Below are positions 35,300 through 45,557 of a stretch of DNA of 64,000 bases, in pieces (position 1 is the stretch's first letter; the number at the start of each line of letters is the position of its first letter). The notes below the pieces were generated by a model that saw nothing but the letters and a program-made list of their open reading frames with translations, was not told where the DNA came from and did no database searches. Position numbers and translations under genes: made by a program. This DNA comes from Ctenosaura bakeri. Its lineage: Eukaryota > Chordata > Lepidosauria > Squamata > Iguanidae. The stretch is from positions 144,501-208,500 of the forward strand of contig CAOLHI010002129.1 of NCBI GenBank assembly GCA_948474755.1. Reading direction: 5' to 3'.

Positions 35300-35510
35300 A
35301 CTCCTCTGTGCCTTCAGATCGTTTCCAACTTATGGCGACCCTAAGGCGAAACTCTCACGCGGTTTTCTTGGCAAGGTTTTTCAGTGGGGGTTTGCTACGG
35401 CGTAGCTTGAGAGTGTGTGACTTGCCCAAGGTCACCCAGCGGGCTTCCCGAGATTCGAACTCTGGTCGCCTGGAGTCGTAGCCCAACACTGAAACCGTCA
35501 GACGGGCTGT
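35300..35510 (-). mobile_element. Sauria-type SINE, antisense
   Basis: CCTTCAGATCGTTTCCAAC, TTATGGCGACCCTAAGGCG, GTGTGTGACTTGCCCAAGG and the reversed box B GGGCTTCCCGAGATTCGAAC are in reverse order, ending in the tRNA-like head near 35505. Nearly full length, and only about 75 bases from the sense copy at 34862-35226. Confidence 0.8.
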
Positions 35511-35929
35511 CTCTCTTAGCCAAGAAGTAAAAACTACAGAGTTCAAACAAGCCTCCTTTTTAGCAGATATGTTTATGCTAAGCCCTGGGATTTTAGAGTT
35601 GCCCTCTCTTCCCACCGACAAGTTCGTAACACCTTCAAGTAAGGCTGAGCCGGTTGGTTAACCCAATAGGTGCTTGAAGAAATTGGTCCCCGGGTCTACG
35701 ACCGCGTTGCTCCTCTTCCAGCAACTCTTAAAGATCCGGAATCCCTTGAATTACCCCGGCAGTAATTGAAATGCACCAACGTTTCCTTGAAATCAATGAA
35801 GCTAATTCCCATGCAGATGTGTAAATAACATTTATCAATGGCTTTAATGGATGCTGGGAGGGGGAAGGAGAGGAGAGGGATGACCGGAATAGTTTCGCCT
35901 GTGTGGTGTCTCTACTCTGCACAGTGACA

Positions 35930-36092
35930 GTCGTTTCAGACCACTTTAACCAGCATGACTCAATCCTGCGGGCTTTGTGGTTTAGCGAGGTCCTTAGAAT
36001 TCTCGCCAGACTACAAATCCCAAAGTTCCATAAAACAGAGCCGTGGAATTAAAGTGGAATCCAAATGTTATAACCGTGCAGCGTGGGTGCAA
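35930..36092. mobile_element. Diverged CTTTCACAC-family element
   Basis: Blocks CGTTTCAGACCACTTTAACC, CAATCCTGCGGGCTTTGTGG, ACTACAAATCCCAAAGTTCC and AATTAAAGTGGAATCC occur in the family order. Ends are worn. Confidence 0.5.
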
Positions 36093-36699
36093 TGACACTT
36101 GCTTTTATGCAAAGACCAATATACAATACGATGTCTGTTTTTGTTTTTTAAAAAACAGCTCCGTATGACGAAGAGATACCTGCAGTAATACTCAGCAAGC
36201 ATGCCTTTTTTTTAAAAAAAAAAATCAACAAGCACGCAAATCATTTTTTTTTTAAAGGTCACCTTCTCTACCAACCAGTTTCCATTAAAATGTCCCAAAG
36301 CTTCTTTAGGTTTGGGGACTTCAGAGACTGAAGCCAGTTCCTTATTCCCAGTTCTAAGCAAGGCAAAACCACCCAACTGAATAAAACCATACGCCACGAA
36401 TCCAGCTGCGAAGTTTCCTATCTTACATGTTTCCTTAATCAGGAAACTCCTACTTCTGGATTCATCTGGATGATTGGCTTTGTTTCGACGCTTCACGCAA
36501 ACTGGGAACTAGGAACAAGGAACCAAGTTCAGCCTCTTTGGTTTTAAAGAAATGTTGGCTGAGGATTTATCTTGTGGGCGCATCCCTACCTGCTAAGGGA
36601 ACAACTGTTCCTCCCTCTTCTCAAAATTAATTACGAACTGGATCATTTAAACTACGACTGGGATTTTAGATGTGGTCGTCGTTGTCCTCCTTCTCTCAT

Positions 36700-36790
36700 C
36701 GCACCGGACAGGGATGATGGGACGTGTAGTCCAATGTATCAGGAGGCCGCCAAGTTGGGGAAAAGGCTTCGGGAAGCATTTGGAGAACTG
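36700..36790. mobile_element. Half-copy of the GGGAGCTGCAGT foldback repeat
   Basis: GGGATGATGGGACGTGTAGT, CCAATGTATCAGGAGGCCGC and CAAGTTGGGGAAAAGGCT match the right half of the repeat at 2694-2812. The left half is not recognisable. Confidence 0.45.
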
Positions 36791-37470
36791 CGTTTGGGAG
36801 GCAGCTTCTCCAGCTACCTTGGCCCAGTTTCTCAGTAAAATAAGGGCTGGGGATCTGTTCACCAAATGTAAGCAGCACCTGTTTTGTAGCAGCAGCGGTG
36901 GCGGCAGCGAAGAAGAGATTCATCAGGCATTTTTTTTTCCACACCGGTGGTGGAAGGCGAACGATGGAGCTATGCTCCTCGTTGTTGATTTTTAAAATTC
37001 AGCAATGGAAATTTCGCGCCTTTTTCTGTTAAAGTTCTTTGCAGACACGTTTAGAGCTCTGACCCACCTTCTGTCACACGCACCCAGAAAACATGCAAAC
37101 ATCTCCTCCACTGAGCCCCACGAGCGATCTGGAGAATGTCACCTCTTCCCAAAAAACACATCTCGAGTCCATTTTCCAGAAATGGAAGGAGCGAGGAATT
37201 AATTATCGAAAGCTGAGCGGTTTCAGGTGCAAAACTCGGCCGATGTCGAAGGTTTCAGAGGAGAACCGGCAACTGAATAACTCGTTGGCATTCCGTCTGC
37301 ACACCTTAGCTTGAGAAAGTCGGGTGGCTGTCGATGACTCGACCCTTTCCTGTCTGGTGAAGGTGCTCTGGCAGACCAGGTTAAATGAAACCATGTATCC
37401 CCGCCCTTTCCATCCATATGTGCATTTCTGCCTGTCCAAGGAGGTTACCCTGGTTCACGGGCGTTTTGCC

Positions 37471-37650
37471 TTCCATTTCCGCGCTACAGTCTTATAGCGC
37501 GATCATTCCACTTTCAACAACCTATGGAATCCTGGGGTTTGCCGTTTAGGGAGGGGCCGGTCAGCCCCTCCCTAAACTGCAAACCCCAGGATTCCATAGG
37601 ATGTTGGAAGTGGAATGATCTCACTATAAGACTGTAGTGCGGAAATGAAA
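37471..37650. mobile_element. Palindromic MITE copy, terminal bases altered
   Basis: Inner arms are intact: CTACAGTCTTATAG on the left and CTATAAGACTGTAG on the right, around a GGCCGGTCAGCCCC centre. The outermost bases are TTCC and GAAA instead of GGCC, so the exact ends and target duplication cannot be set. Confidence 0.78.
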
Positions 37651-38569
37651 GAAGATCAGGGTGGAGGGAACGCGAAGGACCTACTTTGAGCGAGAGTCTT
37701 TTTGTTTTTACTCACCTGAATCTCTCAAGTTCTAGTCTGAAGTCATTCACAAGGCGGAGGGAAAAGATTTCAGAACCACCGTATTTCGTAAAGGGATACC
37801 GGTACTCGACAATCGTGACAAACATCTCCATTCAGCCAAGAAAATCCCCATCCCCGCCACTGGTTTGAGGACGACGAGCAAAATATGGGGACCAGCAGCA
37901 TAAAGGAAGACATTGTAGTCGGCGAATCGCTATTGTATACAATCGGACACTGACTACCTAGTCAACAGAATTAGAACTGAGAAGACAGGGCAGATTGGAA
38001 AGCATTCACTGTCAAACCTGAACCCCGTGGGTGGAAGGAAAACCAGTCTATTGTAGTCCAAGTCTTTGTTCCCATCCTGGAAAAAAGTGACACTCTCCTT
38101 GCTGAACTTTTTATTTTATTTTAAGCCATCAGATAAATTCGTCAGGGTGTTTCTACAGTTAAATCGTATCCTCTGCATTTCATGCAACTCCCATTTGTTC
38201 TGTATCATTCAGCTCGAAGGCAGACGTCTGTGGGCAAACTGTTTTTCTAGCTAGATGGTGCTCTGTCGAACATGTCTCCTCCTGTTAGGATGACACCTCT
38301 TTCCAATCCTGTAATGATAATACCTCTTTCCCGTTCTGCAAAATAAAACAATAAAAAGAAAAGAAAACCTTCAGACCTCAGATTTCTCCCTTTATTCGGC
38401 TGAATGGGTATGATTTGTAGAAATGCAACAAAGGAGGCAAACTGATCTTTGGACTTGGCTCTACGGAGGGATAAAAGGGTGGGATTGTGAGTGTGGATGT
38501 TGTTATGTTCCTTCTAATGAATTCCAGCCTATCTTGGCAGGATTTGTTCAGAGTGGGTTTGTTTTTGGC

Positions 38570-38692
38570 TTCCTCAAAGGCTGAGAGCGTGTGACTTGCC
38601 AAGGTCACTCGGGGGTTTCCATGACCGAGCAGCAATGTGAACCCAGGTCTCCCAGAGTCCTACTCCAACACTCAAATCACCATGCCACATGA
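38570..38692 (-). mobile_element. Sauria-type SINE head, antisense, tail missing
   Basis: GGCTGAGAGCGTGTGACTTG, CCAAGGTCACTCGGGGG, TTCCATGACCGAGCAGC and AACACTCAAATCACCATGCC are the reversed head and middle of the SINE. Confidence 0.7.
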
Positions 38693-39920
38693 ACAGTGTA
38701 AATAGTGAACTATTTTAACGTTTGGTTTGAAAAACCAACAGGTGAGAAAGGACGCAACAAATACTTTCCTTTTATTACGTCCTAAGGGAGCTGCTTTCTT
38801 TCCCAAGGACGCAGGGAGGACAGAAACGAACAAAGCCGACACAAGGCTGACAGAAAGTGATCTGCCCACACCCTCCTCATCTACTACCTATTGCGTTATA
38901 ATTATTGGTGATTGTGTGGATTGCCTTATGAAAAAACCCCAGGTTTTCCTAACAGGTGAGGACAACTGTTGCCTCTCTCCATGCACAGTCCAGCCTCCTG
39001 ATCCAGCCTTCCACAACCTGGCGCCCACCTCAAATGTGATGGACAGCACCTCAGATGTGATGGACAACTCCTAACGCATCAGGAAGGCATCGGATTGCGA
39101 AAAGCTGCATTTTAAAGGTCCTGGGAGTTACTGCTGGTGGCTGAGGCATTGCCTTTTCCCGAAAGCTTCCCTCTTACCCCGTCTGCGTCATTATTAATCC
39201 CTCTCCAACGCACTCGGTTCCGGCCACAGTTTTTTCCTCTTGCTTCTAAGCGCTCTTTCGGCCCCTTAACCACTTTTTCTGCACAGAGCCTAACACGTGC
39301 ACACATAAAACCCCACCCCCGTTACATCAGCGGGGTTTAGGGTTGGAAAGTCCGCGTCCTTCACGTTTTCTGTTTACCTCCGTTCAGTTTTCAATTGCAG
39401 GTTATCCTGGCTAAAGCACGACCCAGAAATTCCTTTCCCCCTCTCCCATGCAGTGAAAGTTGTCTCTGTTTTTAGTCCGAATTAAGTGTGCGTAAAATCG
39501 CTTCAATCGCCTTTTCCTTCCCCTCTCTCCCATGCAGTGAAAGTTGTCTCTGTTTTTAGTCCGAATTAAGTGTGCGTAAATGATGGAATCACTGCTTATC
39601 GCTTCAATCCTGAGCACACTTGTTCTGGAGTAAGTACCATTGGGTCCACAAGATTTAACTTCTGTGTAAACCTATTGGCTGGGGTCCAGCTGCGTTTTCT
39701 GTTTGCCCGGTCTAAGTGACCCACTGATTAAAACCCATGGATTTCAAATGGAGGTGGCTATTTCTCTTTGGCAGAATCCGGTGGAACTTGGGCAAGTTCA
39801 TTTGACCATGTCCACGCTGCCTGAAAATTTAGGAGTGACTTTAGGGGACGGAGGCACTCAGAGGCACTTAAACACTTCAAGGACTGCCGTCCATTCTGGT
39901 GCCCTCTGGACGCTTTGGGC
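38693..39920. other. CpG-retaining non-coding stretch
   Basis: It contains the 84-bp tandem duplication and, near 39035-39070, the short direct repeat GATGTGATGGACA. No gene is recognised. Confidence 0.4.
39441..39580 (+). repeat. Tandem duplication, 84-bp period, 56 bp identical
   Basis: CTCTCCCATGCAGTGAAAGT through GTCCGAATTAAGTGTGCGTAAA occurs at 39441-39496 and again, identically, at 39525-39580. Identity implies a recent duplication. Confidence 0.85.
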
Positions 39921-40137
39921 TTTGTTGTGTGACTTCAAGCCATTTCTGACTTAGGGCAACCCTAAGGCGAACCTATCGCTGGATTTTCTTGGCATAAGTT
40001 ATTCGAGGGGAGTTTCTTTTACCTTCATCTGAGACTGTGAGTGTGTGACTTGCCCAAGGTCAGCCAGTGCGTTTCCATGGCCGAACCCTGATCTACCAGA
40101 ATCCCAGTTCAACACTCAAACCACATCAGCCAGCTCT
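39921..40137 (-). mobile_element. Sauria-type SINE, antisense
   Basis: GACTTCAAGCCATTTCTGAC, CAACCCTAAGGCGAACC, GTGTGTGACTTGCCCAAGG, TTTCCATGGCCGAACCC and AACACTCAAACCACATCAGC occur in reverse order. Nearly complete. Confidence 0.78.
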
Positions 40138-40279
40138 CTATCTCTCTCACGCTGGCTGCTTTGGACTATATATCCCATAAGCCTAGGCCGGCCTGACTAA
40201 TGGACAAGGATTCTGGAGTTGCTTAATCCTCTTTTACCGGCTTAGCTGCTCAGTTTTCTCTGCTTGGATCAACAATGTT

Positions 40280-40448
40280 GTTCACTTCCGCACTAGACTG
40301 TGTAGCGCTATTATTCCACTTTCAACATCCTATGGAATCCTGGAGTTTGCAGTTTCGGCCGGCCCCTCCCGAAACTGCAAACCCCAGGCTTCCGTAGGAA
40401 GTTGAAAGTGGATTAATAGCGCTACAACAGTCTAGTGCAGAAATGGCC
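40280..40448. mobile_element. Palindromic MITE copy with a diverged left end
   Basis: The left end reads TTCACTTCCGCACTAGACTG and the right end CAGTCTAGTGCAGAAATGGCC. Arms share copy-specific variants (GCGCTATTATTCC against GGATTAATAGCGC). No clear target duplication remains. Confidence 0.78.
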
Positions 40449-40469
40449 CAAATTACTCCAAGTTACTTT

Positions 40470-41040
40470 TGGAGCTCTGGGTTTCGAAAACCGCGCATTC
40501 CCGGCACGGGCGTCCGGCAGGCCACCCCTCTTGGCCACGCCATCCTTCCTTCCGAGCTACTCCGTGGGACAAAGGAGGCGGCTAGCCTGACCCGGCCGAC
40601 CATCCCTCTGTCCTCTGCGAAGGACCACACCGCAGAACCGCAGCGTGGAAGGACTGCGAAATACCGGGCGATCCACGCCTGATGAAGCCGCCCCAGTCTC
40701 GAAGTCTCCGGCATTTCGGCGACACGCCTTGACTTCAGCCGGGCCCGCGTGTGTTTCTTCCTTGGCAGGAAATTCGCCTGGATTTGTTTAAGCCTAAACG
40801 CCGGCTTCCATTCCAGTATTCCCGATTTCCCTGCTTTTTTTTTTGAAAAGACGTCCCGGGAAACAAAGCAGACACGTGGCGATGTGTGTGGTCGGCGTTG
40901 CTTTGCTGCCACTGGCCCAGCTCTGCAAAGCCAGAGAGGCGGCGGCGGAGGCTGCAGGCCTGAAGAGCTCGAGTCTGCGATCTGCGTTTCTTTCCGCCCC
41001 CGCCGCCCGCCCGGCCCCGCTCCCCCTCATTCAGTCCATT
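40470..41040. promoter_or_regulatory. CpG island about 4.5 kb upstream of FOXD2, no gene assigned
   Basis: About 570 bases of GC-rich, CpG-rich sequence including GGCGGCGGCGGAGG near 40940 and CCGCCCGCCCGG near 41003. Open frames exist on both strands, as expected from composition, and none shows a recognisable domain. It may be an alternative promoter, the start of a divergent non-coding RNA, or a regulatory element. Confidence 0.6.
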
Positions 41041-41190
41041 TCTGGAACAATTTGCAATTGTGACCGTTCTTTCTTTCTCTTTAACAAGCAGGATCATACC
41101 AAAGACAGCAATGTAGATGTATACTAATACTGTAAAACCAAAAAGTAACAGTGAAAGTTAAAAAAACAACAGAAAAAAAAGGTTATAGAA

Positions 41191-41362
41191 AGGGAGCGAA
41201 CGTGGTGTAGTGATTTGAATGTCCGACTAGAACTGTGACAGACCCGGTTTCGAATCGCCTCTCCGCAAGTCACACTTTCTCAGCCTCAGAGAAGGGCAAC
41301 GGCAATCTTGCCAAGAAAGGGTCACCGTGGCCTTAAAGGCCCTCAACAACAACAACAACAAA
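41191..41362 (+). mobile_element. Sauria-type SINE with (CAA)n tail
   Basis: The head, CGTGGTGTAGTGATTTGAAT, holds a box A-like motif, and GGTTTCGAATC is box B. AGTCACACTTTCTCAGCC, CAATCTTGCCAAGAAAGGG and a tail of five CAA units follow. The segment between box B and AAGTCACAC is deleted. Confidence 0.82.
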
Positions 41363-41913
41363 GCTTAGGGAAAGATGATCGGAGTTAATTGATATAATAT
41401 TGAGAGAAAGGAGACATGTGCCTGGTTATTGTCTTGAATACTGCTACCCCCAGTAACAACAACAAACAACAACCAAACAACGGAAGTCCTCGTTCTAGAA
41501 ATCTGTGCAGGGTGATGGCTTCTTGTGTCTGCAAGGTTATTAATGAGACTTCCCCGGTGTGTTCCAATTTTCGACGTGCGTCTTCTGGGAAATTCCAACG
41601 GACGCCAAGCAGGACTGGTTGGGCGACTGGGCCGGTGGGGATGGAGAACGAAAGCCCACTAAGCCAGGCGCCAGTGAGGTGAACCGATGCAGCGTGTTCA
41701 GCAACTGGTTCAAAGCTCTTCCTTGGGGTTTCTAGTGTTGGACGGGAGGGTGAAGGAGACCCAGCCCACCCTCTCCCCGCTCCTTTTCAGGGCCCTCCCC
41801 GAGGCGCTTACAATGTGTGTGAAAGCGTTTAGGGGAGGGACGTTTTAGCTAAGCTCGGTGTGTGTGAAAGAGGTGGGGAATATTTTTTAATGTCCTTAAG
41901 CCTTTCTCTCCAT

Positions 41914-42090
41914 GGCCATTTCCGCACGACACTCTATAGCGCGATCATTCCACTTTCAACATCCTATGGACCTGGGGTTTGCAGTTTCGGGAGGGGCCAG
42001 CTGGCCCCTCCCGAAACTGCAAACCCCAGGATTCCATAGGATGTTGAAAGTGGAATGATCGCGCTATGAGAGTGTCGTGCGGAAATGGCC
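41914..42090. mobile_element. Palindromic MITE, TSD CAT
   Basis: 177 bases with ends GGCCATTTCC and GGAAATGGCC, flanked by CAT at 41911-41913 and 42091-42093. It belongs to a variant with CGACACTC in the left arm and the complement GAGTGTCG in the right arm. A 3-base gap after CCTATGGA in the left arm is the main difference between arms. Confidence 0.88.
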
Positions 42091-42416
42091 CATATCTGAG
42101 CAAGCGCCTATTCCCCTCCCGCCACCTCATTTGTAATCTACATTCCCCAAAAGGTTAGGATACCTCAAACCGACGACAAAGCTTGCTCCTCTCAGTAAAA
42201 GGTCTTCGACCACCAGCTTAATTTTCTGAAGAATGTCCTTACTCCTTGCAAAGAAGTTTGGTGGAAAGCAGCCGTGGTTCTTTCTGTGGAAGAGGGCTTT
42301 AAGGTGCGGCCACCCAGTGTGACGGATGAAGACACACCGACGCATCGTCTCTTAGCATCTCGACCCTAAAGCACAATACGTGGAAATAAAGCTCTGTGGG
42401 TTTTTCTTTTCTCGGG

Positions 42417-42436
42417 GTGTGTGTGTGTGTGTGTGT
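42417..42436 (+). repeat. (GT)n microsatellite
   Basis: Ten GT units, uninterrupted. Confidence 0.95.
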
Positions 42437-42532
42437 CTTCAGCCGGCATTACTTGCAAACCGGACATAGCGCAGCCCAAGTGAGGGAAAAAGTGTTTCCA
42501 AGATCAGCTCTTAAAACTGTTTTGGAAAATTA

Positions 42533-42695
42533 GGCCATTTCCACTCTAGACTGTTGCAGTGCTATTGTTCCACTTTCAGCATCCTACGGAATTCTGGGGT
42601 TTGCAGAGTCCTCTCCCTAAACTACAAACCCTAGGATTCCATAGGACGATGAAAGTGGAATAATAGCACTGTAACTATGTAGTGCGGAAATGGCC
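42533..42695. mobile_element. Palindromic MITE copy, diverged, flanks TTA/ATA
   Basis: Ends GGCCATTTCC and GGAAATGGCC, 163 bases. Several CpG sites have decayed and the centre is shortened. Flanking triplets TTA and ATA match at two of three positions. Confidence 0.8.
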
Positions 42696-43843
42696 ATAGA
42701 AGGGGGAAGCAGAGGACGGGGGTAAAACTTCGGAGCCACAGGGCTGGAGCCATCCATTTCTTTCCCCTCCCTCTGGCCAGAAGGACCTCCACGGGCCCAC
42801 GTGGTGCTTCACGGGGCGGAGCCAGTGGCCACTCGCCTGCCTTCAATCGCCCGGCGTCCTGTTTGCGGTTTCCGCGCTCCGTTGTTTGCTTGTTGGGCAA
42901 TTGCGTGAGGATCTCTTGCACGCCTTGTGTCTGCCGCTTATACAAGATGGTAAATCTTCCGGGAGAAAAAGGTGGTTTCTCTAAAATCTAGGCACACTGA
43001 TCCAGAATAATGGACCTATGAATCTAGGCAGAGGATCAATACAATCTAATGGCTTACCTCGGACTGGAGGGGCCGGGGTTCAAGTCCCGTTCCATGAAGC
43101 TCTCTCTCAGCCTCACCTGCCCTCACAGAGTCGTTTGTGGGAACAGACTGTGGGCAAGGAAGAGAATCGTGCGTGCCACTTCGAACTCCTGAAAAACCAG
43201 CAGAGTTTAAAGAAATAGGAAAACAATAATTATAGGTAGACACTTGGCGGCCCCCTGGTGTGACTGCCTGCTGCAAATAAATAATAAAATATGAAATGTG
43301 AGGTACATCCAAGTCAACAGAACAATATAGTGATGTCATTCTGGATTGCAGCCTTGGAGACCCGCCCTAGAAAAGGTGGCTCTGAGGGTCGGATCTGCAT
43401 CATAAACGAATCCAGAGCTCCCTCCCTTAGGAAAAAAAATATATCTTGGTGTTCATAGACTGTTCTAATGTTGCCTCTGGATCATCTGCGGGGTCGCCTT
43501 CCATATAGTCTGATCCAAGAATAAACAATGAACGCATCCCATATGGATCCCAAACACATTTTTATCTGCCAATAAGCCCCACTGAAAGTGCCATTAAACA
43601 TTCACCCGTGTTGAAATCCTGGGGGCTTTCCCTCGAAGGATTCCCAGTGTAGGGTCCCGCTGCAAAGGGCTCGCGATCGCGATCTCGGTGGACTAAGAGA
43701 ACCGCGGCTACGGTCCTTCGGCATCCTTTGGCTGGCTGAACGCAGGGCGGATTCCTGCTGAGCAGAGACACGGAGGAGAAGGCCGCCCGCGGGGAAATGG
43801 GGTTCCTCGCCTGGGGAGTCGCCATGGTCCCATGAAGACACCA
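42696..43843. other. Non-coding stretch between MITE copies
   Basis: No repeat family or gene is recognised. A CpG-richer patch with GCGATCGCGATC lies at 43671-43684. Confidence 0.4.
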
Positions 43844-44189
43844 GTCCTCTTCTGCACTAGACTCTTACAGTGCTATTATTCCACTTTCAACATCCTATGG
43901 AATCTTGGGGTTTGCAGCTTAGCGCGGGGTCTTTATTAACACAATATTACTAGCAAACGTAATCAAAGCCCCCTCCCTAAACTACAAAGCCCAGGATTCT
44001 GTAGGGCCATTTCCGCACTAGCCTGTTATAGCGCGATGATTCCACTTTCGGCTCCTCCCGAAACTGCAAACCCCAGGATGCCAGAGGAGGTTGAAAGTGG
44101 AATCATCGCGCTATAACAGGCTAGTGCGGAAATGGCCTAGGAGGTTGAAAGTGGAAGAATAGCACTATAACAGTGGCGCGGAAATGGCC
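43844..44189. mobile_element. Older palindromic MITE copy holding the nested insertion
   Basis: The left arm begins near 43844 (TCCTCTTCTGCACTAGACTC, diverged) and the right arm resumes at 44138 and ends GCGCGGAAATGGCC at 44189. The centre contains about 60 unrelated AT-rich bases (43925-43970). Removing the inner element restores a continuous right arm (GGATTCTGTAGGAGGTTGAA). The flanking triplets differ, consistent with greater age. Confidence 0.75.
44005..44137. mobile_element. Shortened palindromic MITE inserted in another copy, TSD TAG
   Basis: Ends GGCCATTTCC and GGAAATGGCC, 133 bases, with part of the left inner arm missing. TAG at 44002-44004 is repeated at 44138-44140. The target is itself a copy of the family (43844-44189). 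Confidence 0.88.
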
Positions 44190-44793
44190 TTAATGGCTGC
44201 CGTAGAAGCTACCTCGGAGTTGCTCAGGCCTTTACGGGACTGTGGAAATGGACCGCAGTGGCAGTAACAGCGTCTCCCAGACTCGCCTTTGGGGTCAGCA
44301 GAGGCTGACAGGGAAAACCCAAGGAAGGTGCAGTTCAGTATTTCAAAACAGACTTCCAGAGCTGCAAATAATTATTTTTTAACTTAAAAACAACCACCAC
44401 CGAAGGTTCGACTTTACATCAAAGCCAAGATTTGTTTCACGCTGGAGGTTCCTTCCTTCTAAAGAAACGAACCGCAACTTTCATTCATTTTATAAAAAAA
44501 ATCCAGCACTTTAGCGCTGCTCCAGACCGCCAGCTTCGTCCTCTCCAGAGCGGGCCAAAAAAAAAAAAGAAAGAAAGAAAGCGGCAGAAAAGGCAAGGTG
44601 GCGCTCTGGGAAGGAGGAAGGAAAGGAAAAGAGAAAAAAACAACAACAGAAACAACAACAACAATACCTCCCCCCCTGCGCCTGGGGAAGTGATGGATGG
44701 GTGGAGGTAGGTCGCAAGGCTCAATGAACAAGCTAATAGGGGGAGAAGTGGGGTTGAGGGCGAGAGAGAGAGGCAGGCTGAGGGGCGCTCCAA
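44190..44793. other. Purine-rich stretch before the promoter MITE
   Basis: It holds A-runs and (GAAA)n near 44557-44580 and (AAC)n near 44639-44664. These simple runs create shadow frames on both strands. No gene. Confidence 0.5.
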
Positions 44794-44973
44794 AGCCATT
44801 TCCGCACTAGCCTGTTCTAGCGCGATGATTGCACTTTCAACCTCCTCTGGAATCCTGGGGTTTGCAGTTTCGGGAGGGGCCGGCCGGCCCCTCCCGAAAC
44901 TGCAAACCCCAGGATTCCAGAGGAGGTTGAAAGTGCAATCATCGTGCTAGAACAGGCTAGTGCGGAAATGGCC
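44794..44973. mobile_element. 180-bp palindromic MITE just upstream of the FOXD2 promoter, TSD CAA
   Basis: A full-length copy (left end AGCCATTTCC, right end GGAAATGGCC) flanked by CAA at 44791-44793 and 44974-44976. Arms are nearly perfect complements, including copy-specific changes GATTGCAC/GTGCAATC and CCTCCTCTGG/CCAGAGGAGG. Its right end is 118 bases before the E-box and 141 before the TATA box, so it forms the upstream border of the promoter island. Confidence 0.9.
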
Positions 44974-45090
44974 CAAGTTCCAGCCCGGCCCCGGTCAACC
45001 CTCGCGCAGGTAATCGGAGGGAGAGCAGAGGGGCCGCGGCACTAATTTTTTTTTCTTCCCTCCTTCTGCGCGCGCGCCCGCGCCCGCCAG

Positions 45091-45153
45091 CACGTGACGC
45101 GCGCCGGCCGCCCTATAAAGGCTCCTGGCGCTCTCGGAGGCGGCTCAGTGCCT
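45091..45153 (+). promoter_or_regulatory. FOXD2: FOXD2 core promoter: E-box, TATA box, Inr-like start
   Basis: A CACGTG E-box lies at 45091-45096, overlapping TGACG (a CRE half-site). TATAAA lies at 45114-45119 inside otherwise GC-rich sequence. CTCAGTG with its A at 45147 sits 33 bases after the TATA start, the usual spacing for an initiator. This predicts a leader of about 410 bases. A true TATA box inside a CpG island is less usual than a dispersed start, so the position could be sharp. Transcript data are needed to fix the start. Confidence 0.6.
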
Positions 45154-45557
45154 GCGAGACGTCCTGGAGGCCGGGAGCTGCGCGGGAAGGGAGGTGGCGC
45201 TTTTCCCCACCCCCTTTCTGTCCCGTCCCCCACCCCTCCCCTCCACCTTTCTTCCCCGGCTCCCTCCCCCCCCCGCTTCCCAGGCGGCCGCCCCGCGGCC
45301 CCAACCCCGTTCCCATCCCGCGCCTCGTCGCGCGCTCTTCCGCCTGAGAGGAGGCGCGGCCGGGGAGGCGGCTCTCGCTCTCTGCCCGGGTCCTCCCGCG
45401 GGGAGGTGGCGGTGGGGGTGGCGCCTCCGCCTCCTCCGGGGACTCCTCCCTCGCTCCGCCGCTAGGGGGTGGCCGCGCCGGAGAGCCCGCGCCCCGGGCA
45501 AGGCACAGCGGCCGAGGCGGCGCAAACGCCACCATCGCCACCACCGGCCCCCGAACC
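45147..45557 (+). other. FOXD2: Predicted 5' leader of FOXD2
   Basis: About 410 bases between the Inr-like site and the start codon. It is very GC-rich, with C-runs near 45262-45275, and contains no ATG, so scanning would reach the assigned start first. No intron signal is needed because FOXD genes are normally single-exon. The 5' end is inferred from the TATA spacing only. Confidence 0.5.

Larger units (their letters stand above)
36093..38569. other. CpG-retaining non-coding stretch with one MITE
   Basis: Apart from a half foldback repeat (36700) and the MITE (37471-37650) no element or exon is recognised. CpG density is clearly above that of the left half of the window. Confidence 0.4.

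Noticed and set aside
39925..40135. tRNA genes suggested by box B-like GGTTCGAATC motifs at several sites
   Set aside because: All occur inside SINEs with SINE bodies and tails; none folds into an intact cloverleaf by eye.
40463..41097. Overlapping frames of 80-149 codons on both strands in the 40.5-kb CpG island
   Set aside because: They compete on both strands and have no family features. I kept the island and dropped the frames.
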